Shown here: positions 40,993-50,066 of the stretch, piece by piece
How the letters are laid out: every line of letters starts with the position of its first letter
How positions within the stretch are numbered: position 1 is the stretch's first letter
Source of the DNA: Streptomyces rimosus subsp. rimosus
GTDB taxonomy: Bacteria > Actinomycetota > Actinomycetes > Streptomycetales > Streptomycetaceae
Length of the DNA stretch: 64,000 nucleotides
Direction of reading: 5' to 3'
NCBI RefSeq assembly: GCF_000720725.1
Contig: NZ_JOCQ01000034.1
Coordinates: forward strand, 1 to 64,000
Position numbers and translations under genes: made by a program
The notes under the pieces: generated by a model
What the model saw: only the letters and a program-made list of their open reading frames with translations
The model's database searches: none
What the model was told of the DNA's origin: nothing

Positions 40993-42912
40993 TCAGAGCT
41001 GTTCCGGGCGGCGTTCGGTCAGGCCGTACTTCTGCGCGATCGGGTTCCACAGCTGCGCCGCCTGCTGCTTGGCCTTGGTGGCCCGCCCGCTGGCCGCGTT
41101 GCCCTGGGCGGCCGCCTTGCCGCCGCGCGCCTTGCCCTTGGGGCAGCCCTTCTTGTCCTTCACCTGGCCGGCCCAGGCGGCATAGTGGTTGTCGGCCGCG
41201 GCGGAGGACTTCCACGCCTCGTTGAGCGACGCGGTCAGGTCGCCGCTGCCCGGCAGCTTGTCGACGGTGAGCTTGGACAGGCGGCTGACCAGCTGGTTGC
41301 GCTGCTCGGCGGCGCCCCTGAGGTCCTTGGCCGCATTGTCGAGGTTGTCGCACGACTTGATGCTGTTGACCGCGCCGATCACGGCGGAGCGGCTGTTGTT
41401 GCTGTCCTTCAGGAGCGCGTCGAGGTCCTTGGCCTGGGCGGCCACCGGGTCGGCGGACGGCGACTGCTCCTTGGCGCCCTGGTCCCCCTTGCCCGCCTTG
41501 TCGTCCTTCCCCGCGCCCGGCGCCCCGCCGCTCTCCTGCTTGTTCTTGGCGGAGCCGTCCTCACCGCCCCCGCTGAGCGCATAGCCGACGCCCAGCCCGG
41601 CGCCCGCCAGAGCGAGCACGCTGACGCCGATGATGACGGCGGGGGCGATGCGGCGGCGCTTGCCGCCGCCGTCCGACCCGTGACCCGGCTGCGGCGCGAA
41701 CTGGTCGTACTGCTGCTGGCCGTACGGCTGTTGACCGTACGGACCCGGCTGCTCCGCGTCGTCGAAGCGCGGCAGCGGCGCGGTCGCGTCCGGAATGTTG
41801 CCCGCGGCGGGGGCAGCCCCGGCGGGACCGGAGCGGAACAGGCCGTCGAACTCGGCCGGTGTCGCACGCTCCCCGGGCGCGCCGGGCGGGGCACCGAAGG
41901 GGGCGCCGGGCGGCGGGGCGGTGCCTGCGCCGATCGGCGGGATGAATTGGGTGGCTTCGGAGTCCGGGTTGGGCTGCGGGGGCTGCCCGGGGTGTCCGGG
42001 ATGTGGCGACTGTCCGGGCTGCTGCGCGGGCTGCCCGGTCTGCGCGTTCCGAGCCGGGCCCGGCTGCGGGCCGGTCGGCTTGATCGGGCGCAGCGTACGG
42101 GTGGACTCGCTGGGCGATTCGGGGCGGGCGGTGCCGGCTGCGGGCGGGAGGGGGGCGGCGCCGGGCATCGGGCCGGGCTGCGCGGGCTGTCCGGGCTGCC
42201 CGTTTCCGCCCGTACGTCCGGACTGCCCGCCCACCGGGCGCAGCAGGGCCGTTGCCTCCGGGTCACCCGCCGCGGGCGGCATCGGCGCACTGGCCTGCGG
42301 CGTCGCGGGGACGATCTGACCCTGTGCGGCCGGGCCGTCCGCCTGCGCGTCGAACGGCGATATCAGCGCGGTCGCCTCCATGTCCGGGGACGGCGCAGGA
42401 CCGCCCGGCCGACTCGGGTTCGGCATGGGCGGCTGCGCCTGGGGAGGCAGCGGTATGGCGGCCGGGGGCTGCTGCTGGAACGACGGGTGCGGCTGCTGCG
42501 CCGTGGGGGCCGTCGGGGGGACCGGGGGCATGGAGGGCTGCTGGGCAGGGGGCTGCTGGGCGTACGGCTGCGGCTGGCCGGGGGCCTGCTGGCTCGACAT
42601 CGGCTGGCCCGGCATCGGCTGCCCACCGTACGACTGTCCCTGAGGCTGCTGCCCCTGAGGCAGCTGCCCCTGCATGGGCGGCCCCTGAGGCGCCGGTCCA
42701 GGCCCCTGCCCCGGCCCCTGTCCCTGCCCTTGCTGCGCCCCCGGCGCCGCCTGCTGATCGGGGCCCCACGGCTGCCCCCAGGGCTGGCCCGCGGGCGGTG
42801 CGGCCTGCCGGCCGGGAACCCACGGATCACCGTGAGCGGGCAGCACAACGCCCTCTCGCGCGGGCTCGCCCGCGGAATTGTGCGGGTCGTTGCCCTGTCC
42901 GCTCTGCGTCAC
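40993..42912 (-). CDS. Pro/Gln-rich single-pass membrane protein
   Basis: 639 aa from the GTG at 42912, preceded by AGGAG at 6-7 nt; an upstream GTG at 42954 is possible. Residues 30-480 are low-complexity (QGQGQGPGQGPGPAP, PPVPPTAPTAQQP) with three recurring motifs of the kind EATALI, EATALLRPVG, SEATQFIPPIG. A membrane helix follows (APAVIIGVSVLALAGAGLG), then a charged linker and a helical external domain (DALLKDSNNSRSAVIGAVNS, CDNLDNAAKDLRGAAEQRN). The repeated Thr-bearing motifs resemble the tails of kinase substrates with FHA partners. Function unknown. Confidence 0.75.
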   Translation of the reverse strand: MTQSGQGNDPHNSAGEPAREGVVLPAHGDPWVPGRQAAPPAGQPWGQPWGPDQQAAPGAQQGQGQGPGQGPGPAPQGPPMQGQLPQGQQPQGQSYGGQPMPGQPMSSQQAPGQPQPYAQQPPAQQPSMPPVPPTAPTAQQPHPSFQQQPPAAIPLPPQAQPPMPNPSRPGGPAPSPDMEATALISPFDAQADGPAAQGQIVPATPQASAPMPPAAGDPEATALLRPVGGQSGRTGGNGQPGQPAQPGPMPGAAPLPPAAGTARPESPSESTRTLRPIKPTGPQPGPARNAQTGQPAQQPGQSPHPGHPGQPPQPNPDSEATQFIPPIGAGTAPPPGAPFGAPPGAPGERATPAEFDGLFRSGPAGAAPAAGNIPDATAPLPRFDDAEQPGPYGQQPYGQQQYDQFAPQPGHGSDGGGKRRRIAPAVIIGVSVLALAGAGLGVGYALSGGGEDGSAKNKQESGGAPGAGKDDKAGKGDQGAKEQSPSADPVAAQAKDLDALLKDSNNSRSAVIGAVNSIKSCDNLDNAAKDLRGAAEQRNQLVSRLSKLTVDKLPGSGDLTASLNEAWKSSAAADNHYAAWAGQVKDKKGCPKGKARGGKAAAQGNAASGRATKAKQQAAQLWNPIAQKYGLTERRPEQL

Positions 42913-43114
42913 CGGGACTCCTACGATCTGCTGACTTACGGAAGCGTCGGTCACGCTACCGGGTCGCAGTCGCGTTCGACCATGTCCCCTGGTCACCACC
43001 CACGCAGGGCGCGCAGAGAGGCGCCGGGCGGGCCATGGCGGCCCGCCCGGCGACAGGACGAGGCGGCCCGTGCGCCGCCCAGCCCACCCCCGGCTGCGAC
43101 GGGCCGCGAATCCG

Positions 43115-44506
43115 CTACGCGGCTGCCCGCAATTCCAGCCGGGCACCGAACTCCCGCACCACCGGCTCGTCCCGGTACGGCTCCAGCCTCAGCTGGAAGT
43201 CCTCCAGGTATTCCGCACCACGGTTCGAGCGCAGTCCGCTCAGCAACTCCACGGCCTGCGTGCCCGTATGGCACGCCTGCTCGATCTCGCGCTGCTGCAC
43301 CTGCGCGCTGGCCAGCAGCACCAGTCCGATGGCGCGGCGCCGCGCCCGCCCCTCGGGATGGCCGTCGACCGCTTCCTGCGCGCGCTGGCGAGCGGCACCG
43401 GCCTGCCCCAAGTCGCGATGGCAGTGCGCGAGTTCATCAGCGAGATACGCCTCGTCGAAGTGCGCGATCCACGCGGGGTCCTCGCCGGTGCCGGAGGCGG
43501 CCCCGGCACGCTCCATCGCGCTTACGGCACGGCCCGCCACGACCTGGAAAGCGCGCGCGTCGCCCATCAGCGCGTGCCCGCGCGCTTCCGCGGCGAAGAA
43601 CATCGCCTCCGCGCGCGGCGTGACGTGCCCGCGCGCGCCTTCCTGTGCGGCCTTGGCGAGCTGTGAGATCTCCCGGGGGTTGCCCAGCGAGGCGGCGAGG
43701 TGGCTCATGCTGGCGGCCAGTACGTAACCGCCGTACCCCCGGTCGCCCGCCGCCTGAGCGAGCCGCAGCGCCTGGATGTAGTAGCGCTGCGCCAGCCCCG
43801 GCTGGCCGGTGTCGACGGCCATGTAGCCGCCCAGTTCCGTCAGCCGGGCGACGGCCGCGAACAGTTCGCGCCCGACCGACTCACGGTACGAGCCGGCCAG
43901 CAGCCCGGAGACGACGCTGTTGAGGTAGTGGACGACGACCGGCCGGACGTGGCCGCTGCCGTAGCGGTGGTCCAGTTCGCTGAGGGCGGTGGTCATGGCC
44001 CGTACGGCTTCGACGTCCGAGATGCCCACCCGGGCGCCGGCGTTGCGCGCCACCTGCGGGTCGGCGCTGGTGATGAGCCAGTCGCGGCTCGGTTCGACCA
44101 GCGCGGACGCGGCCACGGTGGAGCCGCTGAGGAAATCGCGGCGGCCGACGTCGCTGCGCCACAGCTCACAGACCTGTTCGATCGCGCCGAGGACGGTGGG
44201 CGAGAACTGCAGCCCCACACCGGACGCGAGGTTCTTGCCGTCGGCCATCCCGATCTCGTCGATGGTGACCGTGCGCCCCAGTTTGCGGCCCAGCGCCTCC
44301 GCGATGATGGCCGGGGCCCGGCCCCGCGGCTGCTGGCCGCGCAGCCAGCGGGCGACCGAGGTCTTGTCGTAGCGCAGGTCGAGGCCGTGTTCGGCGCCGC
44401 ACATGTTGACGCGGCGGGCGAGTCCGGCGTTGGAACAGGCGGCTTCCTGGATGAGCGCCTGCAGCCGTTCGTTCGGCTGCCGCGCGACGAGTGGCCTGGC
44501 GGCCAT
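43115..44506 (-). CDS. NsdA-like TPR transcriptional regulator
   Basis: 463 aa from the ATG at 44506 (GGGGG upstream). N-terminal DNA-binding-like region (ERLQALIQEAACSNAGLA, then DKTSVARWLRGQQPRGRAP), a linker with RRDFLSG, and C-terminal TPR-type helices (AQRYYIQALRLAQAAGD, ELAHCHRDLGQAGAARQRA). This matches the family of NsdA, a negative regulator of sporulation and antibiotic production in S. coelicolor, though several paralogues exist. Three stacked palindromes lie 67-94 nt upstream of the start. Confidence 0.8.
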   Translation of the reverse strand: MAARPLVARQPNERLQALIQEAACSNAGLARRVNMCGAEHGLDLRYDKTSVARWLRGQQPRGRAPAIIAEALGRKLGRTVTIDEIGMADGKNLASGVGLQFSPTVLGAIEQVCELWRSDVGRRDFLSGSTVAASALVEPSRDWLITSADPQVARNAGARVGISDVEAVRAMTTALSELDHRYGSGHVRPVVVHYLNSVVSGLLAGSYRESVGRELFAAVARLTELGGYMAVDTGQPGLAQRYYIQALRLAQAAGDRGYGGYVLAASMSHLAASLGNPREISQLAKAAQEGARGHVTPRAEAMFFAAEARGHALMGDARAFQVVAGRAVSAMERAGAASGTGEDPAWIAHFDEAYLADELAHCHRDLGQAGAARQRAQEAVDGHPEGRARRRAIGLVLLASAQVQQREIEQACHTGTQAVELLSGLRSNRGAEYLEDFQLRLEPYRDEPVVREFGARLELRAAA

Positions 44507-45020
44507 GCTGCACCCCCTGATTACTGCTGCGCGTTCACCAGCGAACGCCGTACCCGTTGATCAATTCCCCGCGCATATGCCGGATATCCGGAGATATCTC
44601 AGATGTGCGTCATGTGTGCCAAAGCCTTGACATCCCCTGGAACGGAGTGGACGGACCGGCCGGCCGGCGGATCGCTCCGCCGGATTGCGGTGTCCGGTAA
44701 GCCCTGCCGCTCCGCTCTTCGATGGGACGGTGATTCCGGGGAATCGACGCTCCGGGACCCGGCGTGCGGTGCCCGCGTTCCGCTCGCGGCGCCGCCGCCC
44801 CGGACGGGCCCGGCGTTCGCTCCGGGACCGTCACGGCTGTACCGCGACCTTGCCGCCGGGCGGCCTCTCCGCCCGTCACGCAGGTGGCTACCCGTTCTCC
44901 GGACGCCACCCCGCACGCGCCCCCGGACATGCTTCCATGCGCCCCACGTGCGGGAACGATGCGCCGGGGTGGTGCACGTGTCGGCCGTAACCCTTGGTGA
45001 CAGGGGAAGTTGTCCACCAC
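44507..45020. other. Divergent region, NsdA-like gene and prim-pol gene
   Basis: 514 bp. The 80 bp nearest the NsdA-like gene are AT-rich and carry the palindrome stack at 44573-44600. TTGACA at 44627-44632 may be a -35 element on the plus strand. From 44650 on it is GC-rich; frames there have compositions unlike real proteins. No gene assigned. Confidence 0.5.
44573..44600. promoter_or_regulatory. Three abutting palindromes upstream of NsdA-like gene
   Basis: GCATATGC (44573-44580), CCGGATATCCGG (44580-44591) and GAGATATCTC (44591-44600), each perfect. The two GATATC cores are exactly 10 bp apart, one helical turn, so dimers would sit on one face of the DNA. Confidence 0.6.
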
Positions 45021-45692
45021 GTGGAAGACACCATCGGAGTCACAGGAGCCTCTCAGGTCACCGAGCAGCGAGGCGAGCTGTTGATCGAAACTGCGGTGCG
45101 TTACGCGGAAGAGCGGCACTGGGACGTCCTGCCCGGCGCATGGCTCGAAGACGAGGGCGAAGTGCCGCGCTGCTCGTGCGGCGCGGCCGACTGCCCCGCG
45201 CCCGGCGCGCACCCCACGGCCCCCGGCTGGGCCGGCCACGCCACCGGCAGCGCGACGGCCGCCCGCCGCCTGTGGAGCAGGAATCCACGCGCCTCGATCC
45301 TGTTGCCGACCGGCCGTACGTTCGAGGCGATCGACGTGCCCGAGACGGCCGGCTGCCTGGCCCTGGCCCGGATGGAACGCATGGGCCTGCAGCTCGGCCC
45401 GGTCACCAGCACCCCCGGCCGCCGGATGCTCTTCTTCGTGCTGCCCGGCGCCTCGGCCAAGGTGCCCGACCTGGTGCGGCACCTGGGCTGGTCGCCCGCG
45501 GCGCTGGACCTGATCACCCGGGGCGACGGCGACTACGTCGCCGCGCCGCCCACGCGCACGGGGGCGCACGGGGCGGTGCAGTGGGCGCGCAGGCCCACCG
45601 CCGCCAACCGGTGGCTGCCGGACGCGGAGGAACTGATCAGCCCGCTCGCGTACGCCTGCGCACGGGAAGCGGTGGCGGCGCGGGGGCGGTAG
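45021..45692 (+). CDS. Prim-pol-like (bifunctional DNA primase/polymerase N-terminal) protein
   Basis: 223 aa from the GTG at 45021; a TTG at 44994 would add nine residues. Matches the archaeo-eukaryotic primase-type domain of about 200 aa: AAVRYAEERHWDVLPGAW, the Cys-rich CSCGAADCPAPGAHP, ASILLPTGRTFEAIDVP and YVAAPPTRTGAHGAVQW. The catalytic dyad of the family is usually Asp-x-Asp after the LPTG strand; here it reads IDVPE, so the second acid is displaced and polymerase activity is doubtful. Found across Streptomyces; role unknown. Confidence 0.8.
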   Translation: MEDTIGVTGASQVTEQRGELLIETAVRYAEERHWDVLPGAWLEDEGEVPRCSCGAADCPAPGAHPTAPGWAGHATGSATAARRLWSRNPRASILLPTGRTFEAIDVPETAGCLALARMERMGLQLGPVTSTPGRRMLFFVLPGASAKVPDLVRHLGWSPAALDLITRGDGDYVAAPPTRTGAHGAVQWARRPTAANRWLPDAEELISPLAYACAREAVAARGR

Positions 45693-45929
45693 GGCCGATA
45701 GGGCCGCAGGCTGGCCCCCCGGACATCGGCTCGGTCCAGCCGTACGGCGAACGTGCGCCCTCCCGTGCCCCCGGCACGCGCGCCGGGCGCGTCACCTGCT
45801 CCGCGCGCTCCCCACGTGCTCCGTCCGCTCGTCCAACCGGCCGCACGGCCGCGTCGCACACCCGCCCGTATCGTGGACGCCGGACGGGGGCACGACCGGC
45901 CCCTGCGGGGACGTGGAAGGGCAGGCCCG

Positions 45930-46787
45930 GTGGCCAACGAACCGGAACACATCGACCAGTCGGCCGTGGCCGGCACGGCACCGGCGGGACCGGACGGCGG
46001 GCGGGACGGGGCCGTGCCGCCCGCCGTCCGCGTGCGGGGACTGTGGAAGAAGTACGGCGAACAGATCGCCGTCGCGGGCATCGATCTGACGCTGCCCGCG
46101 GGCCGGTTCATCGGCCTGGTCGGCCCCAACGGCGCGGGCAAGACCACCACCCTGTCGATGGTCACCGGCCTGCTGCGCCCGGACGCCGGACAGGTGGAGA
46201 TCGGCGGCCACGACGTGTGGCAGGACCCGGTCGCGGTGAAGTCCCGGATCGGCGTACTGCCCGAGGGACTGCGCCTGTTCGAGCGGCTGTCCGGCCGTGA
46301 ACTGCTGTCGTACATCGGGCGGCTGCGGGGGCTGCCCGGTGCCGAGGTCGACAAGCGCGCCGACCAGCTGCTCGAAGTCCTGGACCTGTCCGGCGCGCAG
46401 AACAAGCTCGTCGTGGACTACTCGACCGGTATGCGCAAGAAGATCGGTCTGGCGGCGGCGCTGCTGCACAACCCGGAGATCCTCTTCCTGGACGAGCCGT
46501 TCGAGGGCGTGGACCCGGTGTCCGCGCAGACCATCCGCGGCGTCCTGGAGCGCTACACCTCGTCCGGTGCCACCGTCGTCTTCTCCAGCCACGTCATGGA
46601 GCTGGTGGAGTCGCTGTGCGACTGGGTGGCGGTGATCGCCGGCGGGCGCATCCGCTCGGACGGACCGCTCGCGGAGGTACGCGGCGACGCGCCGAGCCTC
46701 CAGGACGCGTTCCTCGAACTGGTCGGCGCGGGTGACCGCGCCGCCGGACACGACCTGGACTGGCTGGGCGGCGGGAGCGCCCGATGA
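45930..46787 (+). CDS. ABC transporter ATP-binding protein
   Basis: 285 aa from the GTG at 45930 (GGAAGGG upstream). Walker A GPNGAGKTT, signature STGMRKKIGLAAALL, Walker B ILFLDEPFEGVDP and switch His in FSSHVMELVE. CcmA/YadG-like ATPase of the ABC-2 export class. Its stop overlaps the permease start by 4 nt. First gene of a three-gene operon. Confidence 0.92.
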   Translation: MANEPEHIDQSAVAGTAPAGPDGGRDGAVPPAVRVRGLWKKYGEQIAVAGIDLTLPAGRFIGLVGPNGAGKTTTLSMVTGLLRPDAGQVEIGGHDVWQDPVAVKSRIGVLPEGLRLFERLSGRELLSYIGRLRGLPGAEVDKRADQLLEVLDLSGAQNKLVVDYSTGMRKKIGLAAALLHNPEILFLDEPFEGVDPVSAQTIRGVLERYTSSGATVVFSSHVMELVESLCDWVAVIAGGRIRSDGPLAEVRGDAPSLQDAFLELVGAGDRAAGHDLDWLGGGSAR

Positions 46788-48451
46788 CCACCTCCCCCTC
46801 CTCCGCGGCGCCCACCCGCGCACCCGGCGGTCCCGCCGCCGCGGCGCCGGGCACGTCGCTCACTCCCGTCTTCGTCCGCCTCAAGCTGTCCCTGCTGCGC
46901 AACGGGCTGCGCCAGTCGACCGGCCGGACCGTCGCGTATGTGGCGTCGCTGCTGCTGTCCCTGCTGTGCGCGGCGGGCGTGCTGGTCGGCCTGGTGGCCC
47001 TGCGCGGCGTCGAGCACGCGGGCGCGCTGGGCGTGCTGCTGGTGGCGCTGCTGACGCTGGGATGGGCGGTGATGCCGCTGTTCTTCCCGGGCGGCGACGA
47101 GACCCTGGACCCGACCCGGCTGGTCATGCTGCCGCTGCGGCCCCGCCCGCTGATCTTCTCGATGCTGATCGTGTCCCTGGTGGGTATCGGCCCGGTCTTC
47201 ACCCTGGCGCTGGCCGTCGGCTCGGTGATCATGCTGGCGCACGGCGCGGCGGCCGCGGTGACCGGTGTGCTCGCGGTGGTCCTGGTCATCCTGGTGTGCG
47301 TGGCGCTGGCGCGGGCCGTGGCCACCGCCAACGTACGGCTGCTGACCAGCCGCCGGGGCCGCGACCTGGCCGTACTGAGCGGCCTGTTCATCGCGCTCGG
47401 CGGACAGGCCGTGAACCTCGCCTCGCAGAAGCTGTTCGGGGCGGGGGCGGCCGGGCTGTCCGCCCTGGAGCCCGCGTCCGACGTGGTGCGGTGGATTCCG
47501 CCCGCCTCGGCCGTGGACGCGGTACGCGCCGCGAGCGAGGGCGCGTACGGACGCGCCGTACTGGGCCTGGCGCTCGCCGCGGTGGCGCTCTTCCTGCTGC
47601 TGTGGTGGTGGCGGCGCACGCTGACGACGGTGATGACCTCACCCGACTCGTCCACCCTCCAGGCCGTCGAGAAGGACAGCGGGCGCAAGCAGCGCGCCGC
47701 GGGCGGCGGGCTGCAACGGCTGCTGCCGGAGAGCCGTACGGGCACGGTCATGCTGCGGATGCTGCGCTACGCCTGGCGCGACCCGAAGACGAAGATGGGC
47801 TGGGCGATGGCGTTCGGCGTCGGCCTGCTGATCCCGGTCGTCTCCGTCGTCCAGGGCAACGGCAGCATCTACACGGCGTTCTCCGCCTCGGCCCTGCTGG
47901 GCATGCAGATGTACAACCAGTTCGGGCAGGACACCTCGGCGTTCTGGATGGTTGCCTCGACGATCTCCACACCGCGCGACGCCTATCTGGAGCTGCGCGG
48001 GCGGGCGTTGGGTCTGGCGCTGGCCGCGGTGCCGTTCGTGACGGTGGTCGTAATCGGCGCGGCGGCCCTCCTCGGACCGTGGTCCGCGTTCTGGGACGTC
48101 TACGGACTGTCGCTGGCGCTGCTCGGCTCGCTGGTGGCGACGGGCGCGCTGGCCTCGGCCGTGTTCCCGTACTCGATCCCCTCGGAGGGCAACAAGAACA
48201 TCGCCCCGGGCCAGGGGGCCATCGCCTGGTTCAGCCTGCTCGGCGGGATGCTGGTGAGCGCCGTGTTCGCGGCCCCGATGGCCGGGCTGACGATCTGGCT
48301 GCACGTGGCGGGCCTGCACGGCCTGCTGTGGCTGCTGGTGCCGGTGGGGGCGGCGTACGGGATCGGCGTCGCGTTCCTGGGGATGCGGATGGCCGCTCCC
48401 CGGGTGGTGGCCCGGCTGCCGGAGATCCTGGCGGCGGTCAGCAAGGGATGA
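46784..48451 (+). CDS. ABC-2-type transporter permease
   Basis: 555 aa, ATG overlapping the ATPase gene. About a dozen hydrophobic segments, for example TVAYVASLLLSLLCAAGVLVG near the N-terminus and LWLLVPVGAAYGIGVAFLG near the C-terminus, with a large cytosolic loop (GRKQRAAGGGLQRLLPES). Large ABC-2 permease without recognisable substrate features. Its stop overlaps the next start (ATGA). Confidence 0.88.
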   Translation: MTTSPSSAAPTRAPGGPAAAAPGTSLTPVFVRLKLSLLRNGLRQSTGRTVAYVASLLLSLLCAAGVLVGLVALRGVEHAGALGVLLVALLTLGWAVMPLFFPGGDETLDPTRLVMLPLRPRPLIFSMLIVSLVGIGPVFTLALAVGSVIMLAHGAAAAVTGVLAVVLVILVCVALARAVATANVRLLTSRRGRDLAVLSGLFIALGGQAVNLASQKLFGAGAAGLSALEPASDVVRWIPPASAVDAVRAASEGAYGRAVLGLALAAVALFLLLWWWRRTLTTVMTSPDSSTLQAVEKDSGRKQRAAGGGLQRLLPESRTGTVMLRMLRYAWRDPKTKMGWAMAFGVGLLIPVVSVVQGNGSIYTAFSASALLGMQMYNQFGQDTSAFWMVASTISTPRDAYLELRGRALGLALAAVPFVTVVVIGAAALLGPWSAFWDVYGLSLALLGSLVATGALASAVFPYSIPSEGNKNIAPGQGAIAWFSLLGGMLVSAVFAAPMAGLTIWLHVAGLHGLLWLLVPVGAAYGIGVAFLGMRMAAPRVVARLPEILAAVSKG

Positions 48452-48957
48452 GGGAAGGGGCGGCGGAGGTCCGGGGGCCCGCGCCCGCGGACCTCGGGGG
48501 CGCGTCCCGGTGGGGCCTCCGGCAGCGCTGGGGGCGGCTGCCGGTGTGGGCGCGGTGGGTCGCCGTGGTGTACGCGGTCGGCTTCGCCCAAGGCGCGTGC
48601 GCCCACCTCCTCGACCTGGTACGCGGCGGCATCCACGCCTATGCGTCGTACCCGCACGTGGCCTACCAGGTGTACTTCATCAGCCTGGTGGTCCTGGACC
48701 CGTTGGCCGCGCTGCTGGTGGTGCGGCTGCGGCGAGCAGGGGTGTGGCTGGCGTGCGGTGTGATGATCACGGACGTCACCGCGAACTGGACCGGCAACTG
48801 GCCGTGGATACGGGACGATCCGGCGCAGCTGCTGCGCCCGGTCGGCCTGCTGCCCATCACGCTCTTCGGCCTGTTCGTCGTGGTGACGAACCGGTCCTTG
48901 CGCCGGGCGTTCAGCCGGACCGCGACGCGCGTGAGCCGGACGCCTGGCCCGCGATGA
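48448..48957 (+). CDS. Small polytopic membrane protein of the ABC operon
   Basis: 169 aa, ATG overlapping the permease stop. Four hydrophobic helices (VWARWVAVVYAVGFAQGAC, VYFISLVVLDPLAALLVV, WLACGVMITDVTANW, ITLFGLFVVVTN). Translational coupling suggests an accessory to the exporter. Its 3' end overlaps the convergent epimerase gene by 47 nt. Confidence 0.78.
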   Translation: MREGAAEVRGPAPADLGGASRWGLRQRWGRLPVWARWVAVVYAVGFAQGACAHLLDLVRGGIHAYASYPHVAYQVYFISLVVLDPLAALLVVRLRRAGVWLACGVMITDVTANWTGNWPWIRDDPAQLLRPVGLLPITLFGLFVVVTNRSLRRAFSRTATRVSRTPGPR

Positions 48958-49897
48958 CCGCACGTTCCTCCTCGGGCGTGTACCCGAGGCGGAGCGGCGG
49001 CTCGCCGCGGGCGCGATCCCAGGCCAGGACGTCGGCCGCGGTGACCTCCAACGGCGTCGCGGGAAGGCCCGCGCGCCGGGCGCGGGCGGCGCTGCGCTGC
49101 TGGGTCGGCCAGTTCGGGCGGACGAGCGGGAACATCGGCGGCGCGCCCTCGGAAGGGACCGGGACGATCTCGACCTGGGTGCCGGCGGCCCGCGCGCACG
49201 TCTCGATCAGCCCGCCGAGCGTCGTCGGCTCCGCCGGGCCCACCGCCTGGAACGCCCCGGGGCGGTCGTCGGCGAGCAACCGCACCACCAGGCGGGCCAG
49301 GTCCCGCGAGTCGACGACCTGCACCGGCTGCGCGGGGTCGCCCGGCAGCGCCACCCGGCCGCCGCGCGCGGCACGGCGTACCCAGTACGTGAACGTGTCC
49401 ATCGAGTCGTGCGGCCCGGCCACCTTCCCCGGCCGCACGATCGTCGCCCGCGCGCCGTAACGGGCCGTCACATCGTCCTCGCAGGCCACTTTGAGCGGGC
49501 CGTATGTGGCCTCGCTCAGCTCCTCGGTGTGCCGTACGGGCGGGCGGCGCGGGGTGTCCTCGTCGCTGCCGGGGGCCAGGCCCGTACGTTCGTAGACCGC
49601 GTGGCTGGAGATGAACAGATACCGGCCGACGCGGTCGCCGAGGACCTCCATCGCCTGCCCGACGTGGCGCGGGACATAGCCGCTGACATCCACGACGGCG
49701 TCCCAGGAGCCCTCGCGCAGCGCCGTGTAGTCGCCGGTTTCCCGGTCGCCGATGCGGCGGGCCAGCCGGGGGAACAGGTCCGGGTTGGTGCGGCCCCGGC
49801 CGAACAGGGTCACTTCGGCACCGGTACGCAGGGCATCCTCGACGATGGCGCGCCCGACGAAGGACGTGCCGCCCAGTACAAGAAGGTGCATGGTCAC
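48911..49897 (-). CDS. NAD-dependent epimerase/reductase (extended SDR)
   Basis: 328 aa; GTG at 49897 or ATG at 49891. Rossmann motif LLVLGGTSFVGRAIVEDAL, a DVSGYVPRHVGQAM segment, SSHAVYERTG and RPGKVAGPHD. The Tyr-x3-Lys pair typical of SDR catalysis is not in its usual form, as in atypical SDRs that act as reductases or NAD sensors. Substrate unknown. Confidence 0.8.
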   Translation of the reverse strand: MTMHLLVLGGTSFVGRAIVEDALRTGAEVTLFGRGRTNPDLFPRLARRIGDRETGDYTALREGSWDAVVDVSGYVPRHVGQAMEVLGDRVGRYLFISSHAVYERTGLAPGSDEDTPRRPPVRHTEELSEATYGPLKVACEDDVTARYGARATIVRPGKVAGPHDSMDTFTYWVRRAARGGRVALPGDPAQPVQVVDSRDLARLVVRLLADDRPGAFQAVGPAEPTTLGGLIETCARAAGTQVEIVPVPSEGAPPMFPLVRPNWPTQQRSAARARRAGLPATPLEVTAADVLAWDRARGEPPLRLGYTPEEERAVIAGQASGSRASRSG

Positions 49898-50006
49898 CGA
49901 CCCTAGTGGGGTTCCGGTGGCCGCGGCCGGGAAATCCGGGCGGGTCCGCGGCCCCGGGTGAACTGTGCGGCCCCGGGTGAGCCGTGCGATGCGGGATGGG
50001 CTGCGC

Positions 50007-50042
50007 GGTTCGGGTGGTTCGGGTGGTTCAGGTGGTTCGGAT
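50007..50042. repeat. 9-bp tandem repeat
   Basis: Four copies of GGTTCGGGT (two exact, two with single changes) in the gap between the epimerase and hydrolase genes. Just upstream, near 49950-49990, an 18-bp CCCCGGGTGAACTGTGCG unit is partly duplicated. Confidence 0.8.
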
Positions 50043-50066
50043 GGGGCGGGCTGCGGGGGCGTGGGG

